Part shown: in pieces, positions 17,145 through 25,386 of the stretch
How positions within the stretch are numbered: the stretch's first letter is position 1
Layout: every line of letters starts with the position of its first letter
Assembly (NCBI RefSeq): GCF_002902945.1
Contig: NZ_CP026102.1
Location: 1,860,001-1,924,000 of the forward strand
Length of the DNA stretch: 64,000 bases
Source of the DNA: Paraburkholderia caribensis
GTDB taxonomy: Bacteria > Pseudomonadota > Gammaproteobacteria > Burkholderiales > Burkholderiaceae
Direction of reading: 5' to 3'
Notes under the pieces: model-generated
Seen by the model: the letters and a program-made list of their open reading frames with translations, nothing else
Databases searched by the model: none
What the model was told of the DNA's origin: nothing
Position numbers and translations under genes: made by a program

Positions 17145-17837
17145 CTACATCGCTGGAAGCGTGACGGGATACTCGAGGTGACTGTTCACCTCCTTCACCC
17201 CCGGCACGTTTTCAGCCGCCACCCGAATCGCTTTGCGCTCCTCCTCGCTCGTGACGATCCCCCAAAGATGAACAACGCCGTGTGTAACAAGGACATCTTC
17301 GCGCGACAACGACCAACGCGTGTCCTTCATTGCTTTCACGATGGCATCGCGTATTGATTCATCTTCCGGTGCGACGGAAGGTACCGCGTCGGGAACCGCA
17401 CTGGCAAGCGCACGAATGAGATTCGCGCGACTCACGAGCCCCGTCACCTTGCCCTCCTTCAACACAGGAACACGTTTGATCCGGTGTCGCTCGAGCATTT
17501 CGGCGATTTGAACAACAGGCGTATCCTCCGTTACCGAAACGACGTCGGTCGTCATCAGATCGCGGACCTTATGGGAATGCTCCCTGACATATCCGTGCGC
17601 CAGTTCCCGTGTCGATGCAAGGAACTCCAGCCACCATGCACGCTTGCCGACACCCGTGCCAATCTCGGCGCGGTGGAGAAGATCGCCTTCCGTGATCATC
17701 CCAATCAGCGCGCCCTTGTCGTCGATGACGGGCATGCCGCTAATATGATTCTCGGCGAGTGTCTTTGCGGTCTCCTGCACAGAGGTATCCGGATGTGCAA
17801 ACAGGACCGACGTAGTCATGACATCAATGGCACGCAT
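17145..17837 (-). CDS. CBS-pair protein with C-terminal BON domain
   Basis: A 230-residue protein. CBS1 spans residues 1-60 (MRAIDVMTT at the start, GMITEGDLLHRAE at its end) and CBS2 spans about 90-150 (DLMTTDVVSV, RIKRVPVLKEGKVTGLVSRANLIRAL). The final 70 residues form a BON domain with VLVTHGVVHLWGIVTSEEERKAI and VPGVKEVNSHL. CBS pairs sense adenylates; BON domains bind phospholipids or envelope structures. GGGAGG precedes the ATG at 17837. It lies 11 bases after the GYD gene and probably shares its FNR-type promoter. Confidence 0.92.
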   Translation of the reverse strand: MRAIDVMTTSVLFAHPDTSVQETAKTLAENHISGMPVIDDKGALIGMITEGDLLHRAEIGTGVGKRAWWLEFLASTRELAHGYVREHSHKVRDLMTTDVVSVTEDTPVVQIAEMLERHRIKRVPVLKEGKVTGLVSRANLIRALASAVPDAVPSVAPEDESIRDAIVKAMKDTRWSLSREDVLVTHGVVHLWGIVTSEEERKAIRVAAENVPGVKEVNSHLEYPVTLPAM

Positions 17838-17848
17838 TCTTTCCTCCC

Positions 17849-18148
17849 TCAGTCGATCAACTCGATGAGCTTCCTGTGGAATTGCCTTTCGACAGCTGGC
17901 CAGATCTCGGAGTGTGAATAGCCGAACTTGCGCACCAAAGCCGAAACCTTCAGTGCCGTCTCCATGTCGTCTGCCGTAAAGATATCCAGAAAGTCATACG
18001 GTCCCATGAGCGCGTAGCTTTGCTTCCACTCGACACCCGGACAGTTCTTCCTGATCGCTTCCAAGGTCCTCTGCTCGCACTTCTCCGTCTCTTCTGCCGA
18101 CTGGATACGCTCGGGAGAAAGTCTTGTAAATAGCAGGAAGTCTGGCAT
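17849..18148 (-). CDS. GYD-domain protein
   Basis: A 99-residue protein that fits the GYD family, small dimeric alpha-beta-barrel-like proteins. The core motif is Y-A-L-M-G-P-Y-D-F-L-D-I-F-T-A-D-D, followed by METALKVSALVRKFG. Function is unknown. The ATG at 18148 has AGGGGA upstream and starts with MPDFLLFTRLSPE; the frame continues to 18184 but without conservation. A full FNR-like box is 62 bases upstream, making it the first gene of a two-gene operon with the CBS-BON protein. Confidence 0.85.
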   Translation of the reverse strand: MPDFLLFTRLSPERIQSAEETEKCEQRTLEAIRKNCPGVEWKQSYALMGPYDFLDIFTADDMETALKVSALVRKFGYSHSEIWPAVERQFHRKLIELID

Positions 18149-18482
18149 GATTGTCCCCTGAGGAGCGATTGCTGCAAGCTTCATCTTCGATGATCAACGA
18201 CGGCCGGAATTGACCAAGATCAAATGACGATTTGTCTCGTCAGAACTTGTCTCCGCCAGGATGGCCCCCCGCTGAAACGTCTCACTCTCTACAGCCCTGG
18301 CTCGAGTGCCCGCTCACGGGCTGCCAGAGTAGTCGCAGTGTTTTTCCGCCACGCGCTCGCGGAACGGCACTTTATCCGTGTGAGTGTGACTATGCGCAGT
18401 GCCTCTGCTCGCATTCAGATCAGTAGTTCCTGCAATAGCACCCGTTCAACACAAGCATCGCTCATGGCGCGCCAGGCACGCG
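18149..18482. other. Intergenic stretch with FNR-like box, no other gene seen
   Basis: The region between the GYD gene and the nicotinamidase remnant holds the box at 18210-18223. The open frames present have no ribosome binding site or recognisable product. Confidence 0.5.
18210..18223 (-). promoter_or_regulatory. FNR/FixK-like box, TTGACCAAGATCAA
   Basis: A full match 62 bases upstream of the GYD start. GAAGAT lies exactly 21 nt downstream on the minus strand, the same hexamer and spacing as at the box at 298. Confidence 0.66.
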
Positions 18483-19035
18483 TCAATGAGTCTTCAGATT
18501 GATCGCGCGCGTTGCATCCTTAACAGCCGCGACTTTGAAACCCGCAGCGCGCGCGTCGAGTGCCGAATATGCGACACAGAATTCAAACGCCACAACACCA
18601 TACCCGGGTGACGCCCGCTTCATGGAGGTATCCCGCGAGACCTGTTCGGGTTAGGCGATCGGCCTCGACAAATGCCGGGTAGCTGTCGACATCTGGCCGA
18701 TAACCTTTGCGAATGACTGCGCGCGCGTGCAGTACGTCGAGGTCTGCATGTCACGCGGCGTCCAGAGAATCTTGCACGCAATGCGACGGCCGGAGAACGT
18801 GCTCACCATAGGGAAACGCCACGGTTTCAAACCGGTGTCGTCCCGGATGATTGGTGACGAATGACAGATGCGATCGGGGATGTCAGTCCTGCGTCAAAAC
18901 AACGTTGCTGAAGCGCTGCGCGAGGCGGTTTATCACTGGCACAATTTCGTCGGCGCGTGGGACTGCCAGGGTACCACACGACATGAAGTCATTTTGCATG
19001 TCGATCACGAGCAGAACGTCTTTGACGTCAGTCAT
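18483..19035 (-). pseudogene. pncA: Nicotinamidase (pncA) pseudogene
   Basis: Translation of the minus strand from the ATG at 19033-19035 gives an isochorismatase-fold nicotinamidase: LLVIDMQNDFMSCGTLAVP at the front, then VVLTQD. A TGA stands where the family has the Trp of D-W-H-P. In the same frame follow HPRSHLSFVTNHPG, VLRPSHCVQ (catalytic Cys region, family W-P-x-H-C), another TGA in place of an aromatic residue before HADLD, RKGYRPDVDSYPAFVEAD and GLAGYLHEAGVTRV. A frameshift then leads to AFEFCVAYSALDARAAGF before the stop at 18483. At least two nonsense codons and one frameshift make it inactive. It sits close to pncB, its pathway partner. Confidence 0.85.
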
Positions 19036-19792
19036 CGCACCCAACATAGTTTGCCCATCCGCGTTGCGGAACAATGCACGCGCCACATTCAAAAAATATG
19101 TCCCTCGACGATGATTGAGATGCGCCGACGCTCAAATGCGGCTCTGATCCGCCTGGCGACATTGCTTTTGCTTGCGTTGACGATTCGCCATCGCGAGGAT
19201 CACATTAAGGAGCGCCGCTCCCGGTCCCATTTACCCAATCCGGGCGGCATCGGCAATTCCGCCCCCGGGATCGAGTCAGCACGACGAGCAACCGGTACTA
19301 TGCCCCGAGGGCAGGTTCCGATGATCCCGCATGACATGCGACGCTGCGCATGCAGCGCGTTGACCAGAGCGGATCGCGGTCGGGGCACATCCAGAGCGGC
19401 CGTTTGCCTTGCCATCGATCAGCACGGAATTAGCCGTATATCGCAGGAGCGGCGCTTGGTTCAAGCGTGCTCCCAGGCAAAGCGGTCCACATTGACCAAG
19501 GTCAACCGTGGGGCTGTCCACCTGGAAGTGCGCGGCTAAACGGTGATATGTGGATGCCGGAGCCAAAGCCGTGCGGAAGTGCGTACACTGGGGAGTGTCG
19601 CTACGTAGCGGCAACTTCGAGCGACAGAGTCCGGCGCCCACCACCCCAGCGAGGCTGACGATCGCAACGATCAAGTCCGCTTCAGACGAGCGGGCGCCGG
19701 TTCTTCGGGTCGAAGCAGATAGATACTGAAGCCTGGGATGACGCGTCAGTAGTCCTGCTGCATTGTTTCAGAAGGTCTGTTGAAACGTGCAC
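19036..19792. other. 757-bp stretch without recognised gene
   Basis: Several open frames exist on both strands (for example 19200-19415 minus, and a plus frame ending at 19539), but none has a good ribosome binding site or recognisable motifs. A full FNR-like box at 19492 without an obvious target suggests that a gene has been lost here, like the neighbouring pncA. Confidence 0.5.
19492..19505. promoter_or_regulatory. Orphan FNR/FixK-like box, TTGACCAAGGTCAA
   Basis: A full match with no convincing -10 at 21 nt on either side and no clear gene next to it. Confidence 0.45.
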
Positions 19793-20092
19793 TCAGGCCA
19801 GGCGAATGACGGTGTCGCGCATGGCGCCGTCCGCCCAGATATCCTTATATTTTTCGAGCAAGGCAACGTAGTCCTGATCTCCCATCAGTCTTTCGTTGAC
19901 CTGCTGCATCCTGTCGAGACTGTCGGCATCAAAGTGCCAATGAACCTTGAGGCTGCCGAATTGCTCGGCACCGAAACACATATTGAGCGAATACTCGTTA
20001 TTGATGTGGGCGGTAACCTCCGATGCGAAAACCAGTGCCGACGGCAGCAGCGCCGCGTTCCTGACCGTTGCAGTACGGATAAATCTGTACAT
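19793..20092 (-). CDS. Hypothetical protein, possibly dimeric alpha-beta barrel
   Basis: A 99-residue protein beginning MYRFIRTATVRN, with GAEQFGSLKVHWHFDADSL in mid-protein and a C-terminus reading D-Q-D-Y-V-A-L-L-E-K-Y-K-D-I-W-A-D-G. The pattern of a long helix followed by a short strand recalls NIPSNAP- or ABM-like small barrels, but I cannot name the family. AAGGAGT lies in front of the ATG at 20092. It follows hsp20 by 47 bases and is probably in the same transcript. Confidence 0.75.
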   Translation of the reverse strand: MYRFIRTATVRNAALLPSALVFASEVTAHINNEYSLNMCFGAEQFGSLKVHWHFDADSLDRMQQVNERLMGDQDYVALLEKYKDIWADGAMRDTVIRLA

Positions 20093-20139
20093 GACCGCAC
20101 TCCTTGCGTATACGTCCAATCGTTTCAATGTGAGGCTAG

Positions 20140-20682
20140 TTACGCCGCCTTGATGGGAATCTTCTTTTCGGCGTTTTGTGCTTCCTGCGTCTTGGGCAGG
20201 GTCACTGTCAGGATGCCTTTTCGAAAGCTTGCCTCGATCTTCTCGCGATCAACGCCCTCCGGCATCTGGAAGTAGCGCTCAAAGGCCCCGAAGCGGCGTT
20301 CATGCAGGTAGTAGTCTTTCTTCTTCGCTTCTTTCTCCTCGCGCTTTTCACCCTTGATGGTGAGACCGCCATTGGCGAGTTTCACCTCAATGTCCTTCTC
20401 GTCGATTCCAGGCAGTTCGGCCACGATCTCGTAAGCCTTCTCGGTCTCCGATACGTCAACGGCGGGCACCGACACCCAGGAGCGCTCACGGCGCCAGAAC
20501 GGTTCGAGACCAAAAAATGAACGTCGGAACGGCAGGATTCCAGGACCACGGTCGAACTCGTCAAAGAGACGGTCAATCTCCCGGCGCAGGCTTTCAACCG
20601 GATGCCATGCCTGTGACAGGCCTGCAGGCGGGGCTGTCTCGACCTCTTTCTTCACAGGCAGTTTTGTGGCTTGTTCATTCAC
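20140..20682 (-). CDS. Hsp20/alpha-crystallin small heat-shock protein
   Basis: A 180-residue protein. A variable N-terminal arm (residues 1-70, with SLRREIDRLFDEFDRG) is followed by the alpha-crystallin domain at about 70-165, with VDVSETEKAYEIVAELPGI, the LANGGLTIKGEKREE strand pair and the signature GILTVTLPK. A C-terminal K-I-P-I-K supplies the usual I-x-I-type anchor for oligomer assembly. It is an ATP-independent holdase. AAGGAGA precedes the ATG at 20682. Its promoter has a perfectly palindromic FNR-like box 58 bases upstream with GACAAT at 21 nt, predicting a leader of about 24 nt. Confidence 0.95.
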   Translation of the reverse strand: MNEQATKLPVKKEVETAPPAGLSQAWHPVESLRREIDRLFDEFDRGPGILPFRRSFFGLEPFWRRERSWVSVPAVDVSETEKAYEIVAELPGIDEKDIEVKLANGGLTIKGEKREEKEAKKKDYYLHERRFGAFERYFQMPEGVDREKIEASFRKGILTVTLPKTQEAQNAEKKIPIKAA

Positions 20683-20739
20683 GACGACTCTCCTTCATGG
20701 ATTGGAGAAATCATTGTCGGCACGAACCTGATCGGCCTC

Positions 20740-20753
20740 TTGACGTACGTCAA
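20740..20753 (-). promoter_or_regulatory. FNR/FixK-like box, TTGACGTACGTCAA
   Basis: A perfect 14-bp palindrome. GACAAT (4 of 6 of TATAAT) begins exactly 21 nt after it on the minus strand. It controls hsp20. Confidence 0.7.
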
Positions 20754-20987
20754 CTATATCGCCAGGCCCGGAGTGCCAGCGCTGGCAAGGGCGTGCTTTG
20801 CGCCGCTGTATATCTCTTACGCAGATGAAACGCAGCAAGGTTGTCGGGCAGCGCTTCGGTAAGCTAAGACTCGCTGCGTCCGCACAGAGTACGCGTCGCA
20901 GAAGGTTGCTCATCATCGGCTTCGCGATTGCCGCTCGGGATGAATCAGGGCGCTTGCCCGGCGTGCCTGGCAGTTATGGTGTGTCTC

Positions 20988-21557
20988 TTATCCACGCGTT
21001 TCGGGAAGCTGTTCGTTTGCGCGGCCCCGCTCCCGCACTGGCGTCAAGCCTTCAATACTCTCAGCAGTCGCCTGCGCGTCGTATCCGCGTTCGATGTCCG
21101 TGACGGCGACCCTTGTGTCGCGCTCATCTGACTCCGGTTCATTAAATGCGGGCGCTGACAGCGCGATATCCGCAGCCAACGGCCAGTGCTCCTCTTGCGC
21201 GTCAAACCAATCGACCTCGCCACGTACTCGGGCAGCAAACAACTTCCATCCACGCCGGTTTCCCTTGAAGAGGTGTTCACGAACACTGGCGGCAAACGCG
21301 TTTCGATCAAGCGGATCTGTGAGGAGCCACTGAGGCCACAGGCAAAACGCGCGTAGCGAGCGGGTAATGAAGTCTTCGACCAGCATCGTGCGATCCAGGT
21401 ATTCCAGCAAAGGCTCGTCTTCGAGGATCGGATTGCGCTCGATCAGATTCCCGATAGTCGGAGGAACCGGCCGCATCTCGCTAATGCGGGCGGTCAACTG
21501 CATGACGCGGCCGAGATTGTTCAGCAGCGTGCGTCGTTCGTATGCGTCGTCTTTCAT
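20988..21557 (-). CDS. Hypothetical soluble protein
   Basis: A 189-residue, acidic protein rich in Trp and Arg. It opens MKDDAYERRTLLNNLGRVMQL, has a middle segment with W-P-Q-W-L-L and W-F-D-A-Q-E-E-H-W-P-L, and ends in a polar tail. No signal peptide or membrane segment is visible. I do not recognise a family. GGAGGAAGAC in front of the ATG at 21557 is a good ribosome binding site, which argues for a real gene. It lies downstream of the CBS protein and the small protein at 21661. Confidence 0.68.
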   Translation of the reverse strand: MKDDAYERRTLLNNLGRVMQLTARISEMRPVPPTIGNLIERNPILEDEPLLEYLDRTMLVEDFITRSLRAFCLWPQWLLTDPLDRNAFAASVREHLFKGNRRGWKLFAARVRGEVDWFDAQEEHWPLAADIALSAPAFNEPESDERDTRVAVTDIERGYDAQATAESIEGLTPVRERGRANEQLPETRG

Positions 21558-21660
21558 GTCTTCCTCCACCTGGACACAGCGCATCCGGACAGCAAGGCCG
21601 AATCAATATGCCCTCAGGGAAACCACGAACACGGGAGCAATGTGCCTTATCGGCGAGTCG

Positions 21661-21978
21661 TCAAACAGGCACGCTTGCGAGCTCCCTGTCGACAAACTCC
21701 CGGGCCTGTCTCTCGCCATAGTTATGGGCACCGTTATAAGAGATAAAGTCGGTCCGCACATCAACGCTTGTCGCTGCTGTGGCAACGTCGTCAACGGGAC
21801 GGACTGACCAGGAGACGTTGTAGTGCCGGCGGGGCATGCAACTCAGCGAAATCACCGGGCTGATCGATACCCGCACTTCAATCAGATAGCCGCGGTACGG
21901 CTGGCACAGGTTAGGCATCAGCCCTTCCGGCAATTTGCGGCAATGTCCCACAGATGCCTTGTTCACGGCGTTTCGCAT
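21661..21978 (-). CDS. Hypothetical 105-residue protein
   Basis: The protein opens MRNAVNKASVGHCRKLPEGL and continues with P-Y-R-G-Y-L-I-E-V-R-V-S-I-S-P, a beta-rich centre and a charged end. The P-Y-R-G-Y motif is like that of the small proteins at 24176 and 33161 (R-G-Y and N-G-Y), so these may be distant relatives of one small-protein type frequent in this island. GGGAG precedes the ATG at 21978; an ATG at 22011 is an alternative. It follows the CBS gene by 39 bases. Confidence 0.6.
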   Translation of the reverse strand: MRNAVNKASVGHCRKLPEGLMPNLCQPYRGYLIEVRVSISPVISLSCMPRRHYNVSWSVRPVDDVATAATSVDVRTDFISYNGAHNYGERQAREFVDRELASVPV

Positions 21979-22017
21979 GATGTGCTCCCGGTCGTCCCTG
22001 GCGATACCCATGCCTTG

Positions 22018-22482
22018 TTACACGGGCAGCCGGGTCTGTACTGAACCGCAACTCTCGCGGTTCTGCTCACAGCGGATGATGCTCGACAACAACGCCAGAT
22101 CCTGACCGAGCGCCTCGATCACGTCGTCAAGCGAAAGCACACCAATGATGTCCTGCTCCGCGTTCGTGACGGGAACCCGACGAACCCCATGACACGACAT
22201 GGCTTGCATCGCGTCGGCCACATCCGCGTCGGCATCGACAGTCACCACATAGGGTGTCATCACATCCGTGACCAACAGTTCTCTCGGAGAAATGGTCCGT
22301 GTCACAGCCTTCAACACGATATCCCGGTCGGTCACGATGCCCGCGATCCGGTTGGTCGATCCGCCGCCCGTCACAACCAGCGTGCCAACGTGCTGGTCGC
22401 GCATCTGCGTCGCGGCTTCCTGCAAATTGCAGGACATAGGAATATGGACCGTTCCACGACTGCAAATATCTTTGACTTTCAT
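22018..22482 (-). CDS. CBS-domain pair protein, Hrp1-like
   Basis: A 154-residue stand-alone CBS pair. CBS1 has MRDQHVGTLVVTGGG and GIVTDRDIVLKAV; CBS2 has VTDVMTPYVVTVDADADVADAMQAM, HGVRRVPV and GVLSLDDVIEAL. The layout and motifs are those of the mycobacterial hypoxic response protein Hrp1 and of the paralogue at 401-853. It probably binds adenine nucleotides. GGAGG precedes the ATG at 22482. I see no full FNR-like box in its short upstream region, so it may be read from the promoter of the neighbour or from an unseen one. Confidence 0.9.
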   Translation of the reverse strand: MKVKDICSRGTVHIPMSCNLQEAATQMRDQHVGTLVVTGGGSTNRIAGIVTDRDIVLKAVTRTISPRELLVTDVMTPYVVTVDADADVADAMQAMSCHGVRRVPVTNAEQDIIGVLSLDDVIEALGQDLALLSSIIRCEQNRESCGSVQTRLPV

Positions 22483-22592
22483 GATTGCCTCCTGCCAAAC
22501 GATGCGCACTGATCGCATCGCCGCGCATTGATATTTCCCGCTCGACCGTTGCCTGTCAGGTTCACCCCGCGATCGCCGTCTCGGGCGTTCAC

Positions 22593-23171
22593 CTATACCG
22601 GAGCCTTCGAAAAATGCGTTCCCGTCAGCGACAGGTCGAACATCAGGCCACTCTTCGTGTCGACGAAACCCATGATCGCGTGGCGTGCCGTATTGGTGTC
22701 AAACTTTCCGCTCTTGCCTGCCTTGAACAGAACAACAGATCCATCGACACCCACCGTCCAGCCTTTGCTTTTGCGGAATCGGTCAAGCGATTCCTGGGTG
22801 AGAAACACGAGGATCACGCTCTTTGATTCGTAGCCGAGGCGTGCGCCTACGGAAGCGGTCTTCGCGTTGTAGTATGTGTTGGGCGCCCCGGGAACACGCA
22901 GGACGCCGCGTCCGTACTCGGCGCCTAGAATCGCACCGCCGGCACGAACATCAGGAAAGACCAGTACGCCATTTGCACCCGCTAGCAGTTCCCGGGTTCC
23001 TGGTGCCTTCGCGTACAGCCGTTCCAGCGCGGCGCTCGCGTCGCTGTCCGTCTGCTGGACATAGCCTGCAGTATCTTGAGTGTTTGTGCCCTCCTGTTCC
23101 GCGAAAGCGGCGGGTATTGCAGTGACCGCTGCGGCAATCAGGAGGGCAGAAATGATCTGGTTGCTGAACAC
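22593..23171 (-). CDS. SYLF/Ysc84-type lipid-binding protein, exported
   Basis: A 192-residue protein with a signal peptide (residues 1-24, L-L-I-A-A-A-V-T-A-I-P-A-A-F-A). The mature part is a SYLF (YSC84-like) domain: AGANGVLVFPDVRAGGAILGAEYGRGVLRV, then YYNAKTASVGARLGYESKSVILVFLTQESLDRF and GSVVLFKAGKSGKFD. In eukaryotes the domain binds phosphoinositides; bacterial members are periplasmic or outer-membrane associated with unknown roles. The start is GTG at 23171 with GAGG upstream. A FNR-like box with CATACT at exactly 21 nt lies 57 bases upstream. Confidence 0.87.
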   Translation of the reverse strand: MFSNQIISALLIAAAVTAIPAAFAEQEGTNTQDTAGYVQQTDSDASAALERLYAKAPGTRELLAGANGVLVFPDVRAGGAILGAEYGRGVLRVPGAPNTYYNAKTASVGARLGYESKSVILVFLTQESLDRFRKSKGWTVGVDGSVVLFKAGKSGKFDTNTARHAIMGFVDTKSGLMFDLSLTGTHFSKAPV

Positions 23172-23227
23172 GGCAAACGCCTCATCAGGTTGATGACCTG
23201 AGTATGTGCGGCACCAGGCAGGCAGGT

Positions 23228-23241
23228 TTGACTCATGTCAA
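23228..23241 (-). promoter_or_regulatory. FNR/FixK-like box, TTGACTCATGTCAA
   Basis: A full match. CATACT (4 of 6) begins 21 nt after it on the minus strand. It controls the SYLF-domain gene. Confidence 0.68.
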
Positions 23242-23413
23242 CGGCAACGATCACGGCTCTCTATTTGCGGGTTGGTAAGCTGCGACAAGTACTATTGAGG
23301 TAGGTGCCAATTAAGACTGGCGGTACCCTCTGACGAAGAGGTCTTGCACGCCAGTAGCCCCGCCGGTAGGCTGCCATACGACACGTGCAGGAAACGCGCC
23401 ACTTTGGCCAAGG

Positions 23414-24055
23414 CTAGATTTCGTCCTCGAAGAGTTTGTGCCGTATGGCGTAGCGGATGAGCGCGCTTTCATTCCCCGCCTGCATTTTTTCGATGATGTG
23501 CGTCTTGTGCGTGCTGACCGTCTTCACGCTGAGGCACAGTTCATGGGCAATCTCGGTGAGGCTCTGGCCTTCGACAATTCGTCTGAAGACATCAAACTCG
23601 CGCTCGGATAGCCGCTGATGGGGCATTGCCTCCGCCGGTTCATTCAGGTTCTGGGCGAACCGCTCGGCCATTGACAGGCCCACATACACCCCACCGGATG
23701 CGATTTTCGTGATCGCATTGAGCAACTCGCTGCTCGCGCTTTCCTTGGTCAGGTAACCCGATGCGCCTGCCTTGAAGGCCCGCGCAGCGTACTGGTGCTC
23801 CGCATGCATCGACAGCACGAGTATCCGCAAGGCAGGGTTCTCGTCCTTGATCTGCCTGATGAGATCGATACCGTTCTGCCCAGGCATCGACAGATCGAGC
23901 AGGAGTACATTGGCGCCGACGGAGCGCACCATCGCGATGGTCGTCGTGCTGTCCCACGCTTCACCCGCGACTTCAAACCCGCTGGCGTCGAGCAGGACAT
24001 GGCGTAATCCGTCGCGTACCACCGCGTGGTCATCAGCCAGTAGAACCTTGATCAC
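23414..24055 (-). CDS. NarL/FixJ-family response regulator (orphan)
   Basis: A 213-residue regulator. The receiver domain has the acidic pair at residues 8-9, the phosphorylation site Asp54 in LLLDLSMPG, and Lys104 in GYLTKES. The C-terminal LuxR-type helix-turn-helix runs LSEREFDVFRRIVEGQSLTEIAHELCLSVKTVSTHK. The start is GTG at 24055 because AGGAGG is well placed there. No histidine kinase gene is adjacent; the only sensor-like gene is the truncated PAS protein at 31742. Regulators of this type control hypoxia genes in other bacteria (NarL, FixJ, DosR), so it is a candidate controller of the island. Confidence 0.92.
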   Translation of the reverse strand: MIKVLLADDHAVVRDGLRHVLLDASGFEVAGEAWDSTTTIAMVRSVGANVLLLDLSMPGQNGIDLIRQIKDENPALRILVLSMHAEHQYAARAFKAGASGYLTKESASSELLNAITKIASGGVYVGLSMAERFAQNLNEPAEAMPHQRLSEREFDVFRRIVEGQSLTEIAHELCLSVKTVSTHKTHIIEKMQAGNESALIRYAIRHKLFEDEI

Positions 24056-24175
24056 GTCCCTTCCTCCTGTCGAGGGCCGCGTCAACGATCACGCCGATGA
24101 GCGGCCACACGCGCCTGCCTGAGTGCGCTGGCAGACCGGATGCTCTGCAGCTTCAGGGGAATCTACTCATCGGGC

Positions 24176-24391
24176 TCACAGTTGGCGACATGCGCTGTCA
24201 ACCTCGGCCATGCCGCGTTCAAGCGCGAACTGCCTTGCCTCGTCCGCGTTTCCGAAACTGCCCAGTACCGACGAGGCCCTTTCCCTGCCGTCGGGTGACT
24301 GCACGATAAACATCGCGACATATTCGCCGCTCTCGTACGCCGCCAGAGGCTGGAGACGATACCCCCTGTACTTAATCCGGGTGCTGTGCAT
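24176..24391 (-). CDS. Small hypothetical protein
   Basis: A 71-residue protein: M-H-S-T-R-I-K-Y-R-G-Y-R-L-Q-P, then SGEYVAMFIVQSPDG, SFGNADEARQFALERGMAEVD. It looks like a compact alpha-beta protein. The R-G-Y-x-L-x-P motif near the N-terminus recurs in other small proteins of this island. The ATG at 24391 overlaps the end of the preceding gene by 20 bases and has GGGGAGG just upstream, so the two are translationally coupled. Function unknown. Confidence 0.65.
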   Translation of the reverse strand: MHSTRIKYRGYRLQPLAAYESGEYVAMFIVQSPDGRERASSVLGSFGNADEARQFALERGMAEVDSACRQL

Positions 24392-24629
24392 GCATCCTCC
24401 CCAGGCGACGCGATATCGCCGACAGACGCTCGAGCAGATCCTGTTTCTTCGTGATGACCTGCGCTGAGCTGGCGACGACGCACGTGCCCAGAAGCCGTCT
24501 GTGCCAGTAGTCGGGATCGGTGATGAACCGATGTTCCGAAGCACAGCCAGCAAGGTTGAGGTTTTCCAGGCGGGTTACCACCGCCTCGATATGAAGCAGA
24601 TCCTGAATTTCCAGTTCATCGGTGCTCAT
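24372..24629 (-). CDS. Small hypothetical protein
   Basis: An 85-residue mostly helical protein. It opens MSTDELEIQDLLHIEAVVTRLENL and has a W-H-R-R segment, then a long helix (AQVITKKQDLLERLSAISRRLGRM). GAGGAG lies seven bases before the ATG at 24629. It overlaps the next small gene. I do not recognise a family; the helical pattern could support dimerisation. Confidence 0.65.
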   Translation of the reverse strand: MSTDELEIQDLLHIEAVVTRLENLNLAGCASEHRFITDPDYWHRRLLGTCVVASSAQVITKKQDLLERLSAISRRLGRMHAQHPD

Positions 24630-24957
24630 GGTTTAACTCCTCGGAAAGCCAAACCATTCATGTGGTATCGGTGCGTTGCGATCGTCCGTTCCCGGCGGGC
24701 GCTCTGCCGTCCTCGCTCCTTTAGCGGTCGGCGCCCCTGCTGGTGATCACATCGGTAAGTTTATCCACCGATTTAGTTTTTGGATGACACGAGGTAATAA
24801 AGTAATGATCTCCTCGATATGATCCGGAATTGAAGCATCTATTTCTGAACAATAGCTGATCACTACATAGGCAGCCTATGCGGGCTAGGTGGTGGCGAAT
24901 AGACGACTGCCAGACCTTACGTCCTCTGGCACGGAAGCCTTCCCCAGTCGTGATCGG
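24630..24957. other. AT-richer intergenic stretch, no gene seen
   Basis: The region around 24760-24870 is visibly lower in GC than the surroundings and contains no reading frame with motifs. It may hold the promoter of the small-protein pair and response regulator, but I see no full FNR-like box. Confidence 0.45.
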
Positions 24958-25165
24958 CTACGCGTCCATCCCCCTGCCGACGCGCAGGTGAAGGTCGATC
25001 AGGACCACGTCTGGTCTGAGCAAATCCATATCCTTGCTGGCCTGACTGGCCTCATCGATCGTGTCCACCACCACCTTCGCCAATCCTGTCGCGAGGATGA
25101 GCGCGATGAGTTGCCTGAGCACAGGCGCGAATTCTCGATCACATACGCCAATAGTTTTGAGAAGG
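24958..25165 (-). pseudogene. Remnant of a response-regulator receiver domain
   Basis: On the minus strand one frame reads K-T-I-G-V-C-D-R-E-F, then LRQLIALILATGL, VVDTIDEASQASKDMDLL and R-P-D-V-V-L-I-D-L-H-L-R-V-G-R-G-M-D before a TAG at 24958. The R-P-D-V-V-L-I-D-L-H-L strand with its phospho-acceptor-like Asp is typical of receiver domains. There is no start codon with a ribosome binding site and no output domain. I read it as the decayed middle of a second response regulator. Confidence 0.45.
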
Positions 25166-25289
25166 CCTGACCCATGACAGCACTATGTGGGTTTGCTGCT
25201 CGCCCGCCCAGTCGACGCGCGCTTTCTTCAACTCGGGATTGTTGAGGCAGGCACGGGCGTTTTCGTACCAACTGCCACACCGATGCCCT

Positions 25290-25303
25290 TTGATGCATGT
25301 CAA
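25290..25303 (+). promoter_or_regulatory. FNR/FixK-like box, TTGATGCATGTCAA
   Basis: A full match. CATCCT lies 21 nt downstream. It covers the ATG at 25297 of the longest frame and so argues for a start at 25387 or 25399 for the following gene. Confidence 0.6.
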
Positions 25304-25386
25304 CGGCAGCGGCTGCGGGCAAGCCATCCTTTTTCTATAGCGACACGCAAGGGTTGGGGCTGCGCAGCGACGGTGGAAGGACGAAA

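Noticed and set aside
18868..19539. A 223-codon plus-strand frame
   Set aside because: It runs opposite the pncA remnant, whose family motifs are clear, and crosses a FNR-like box.
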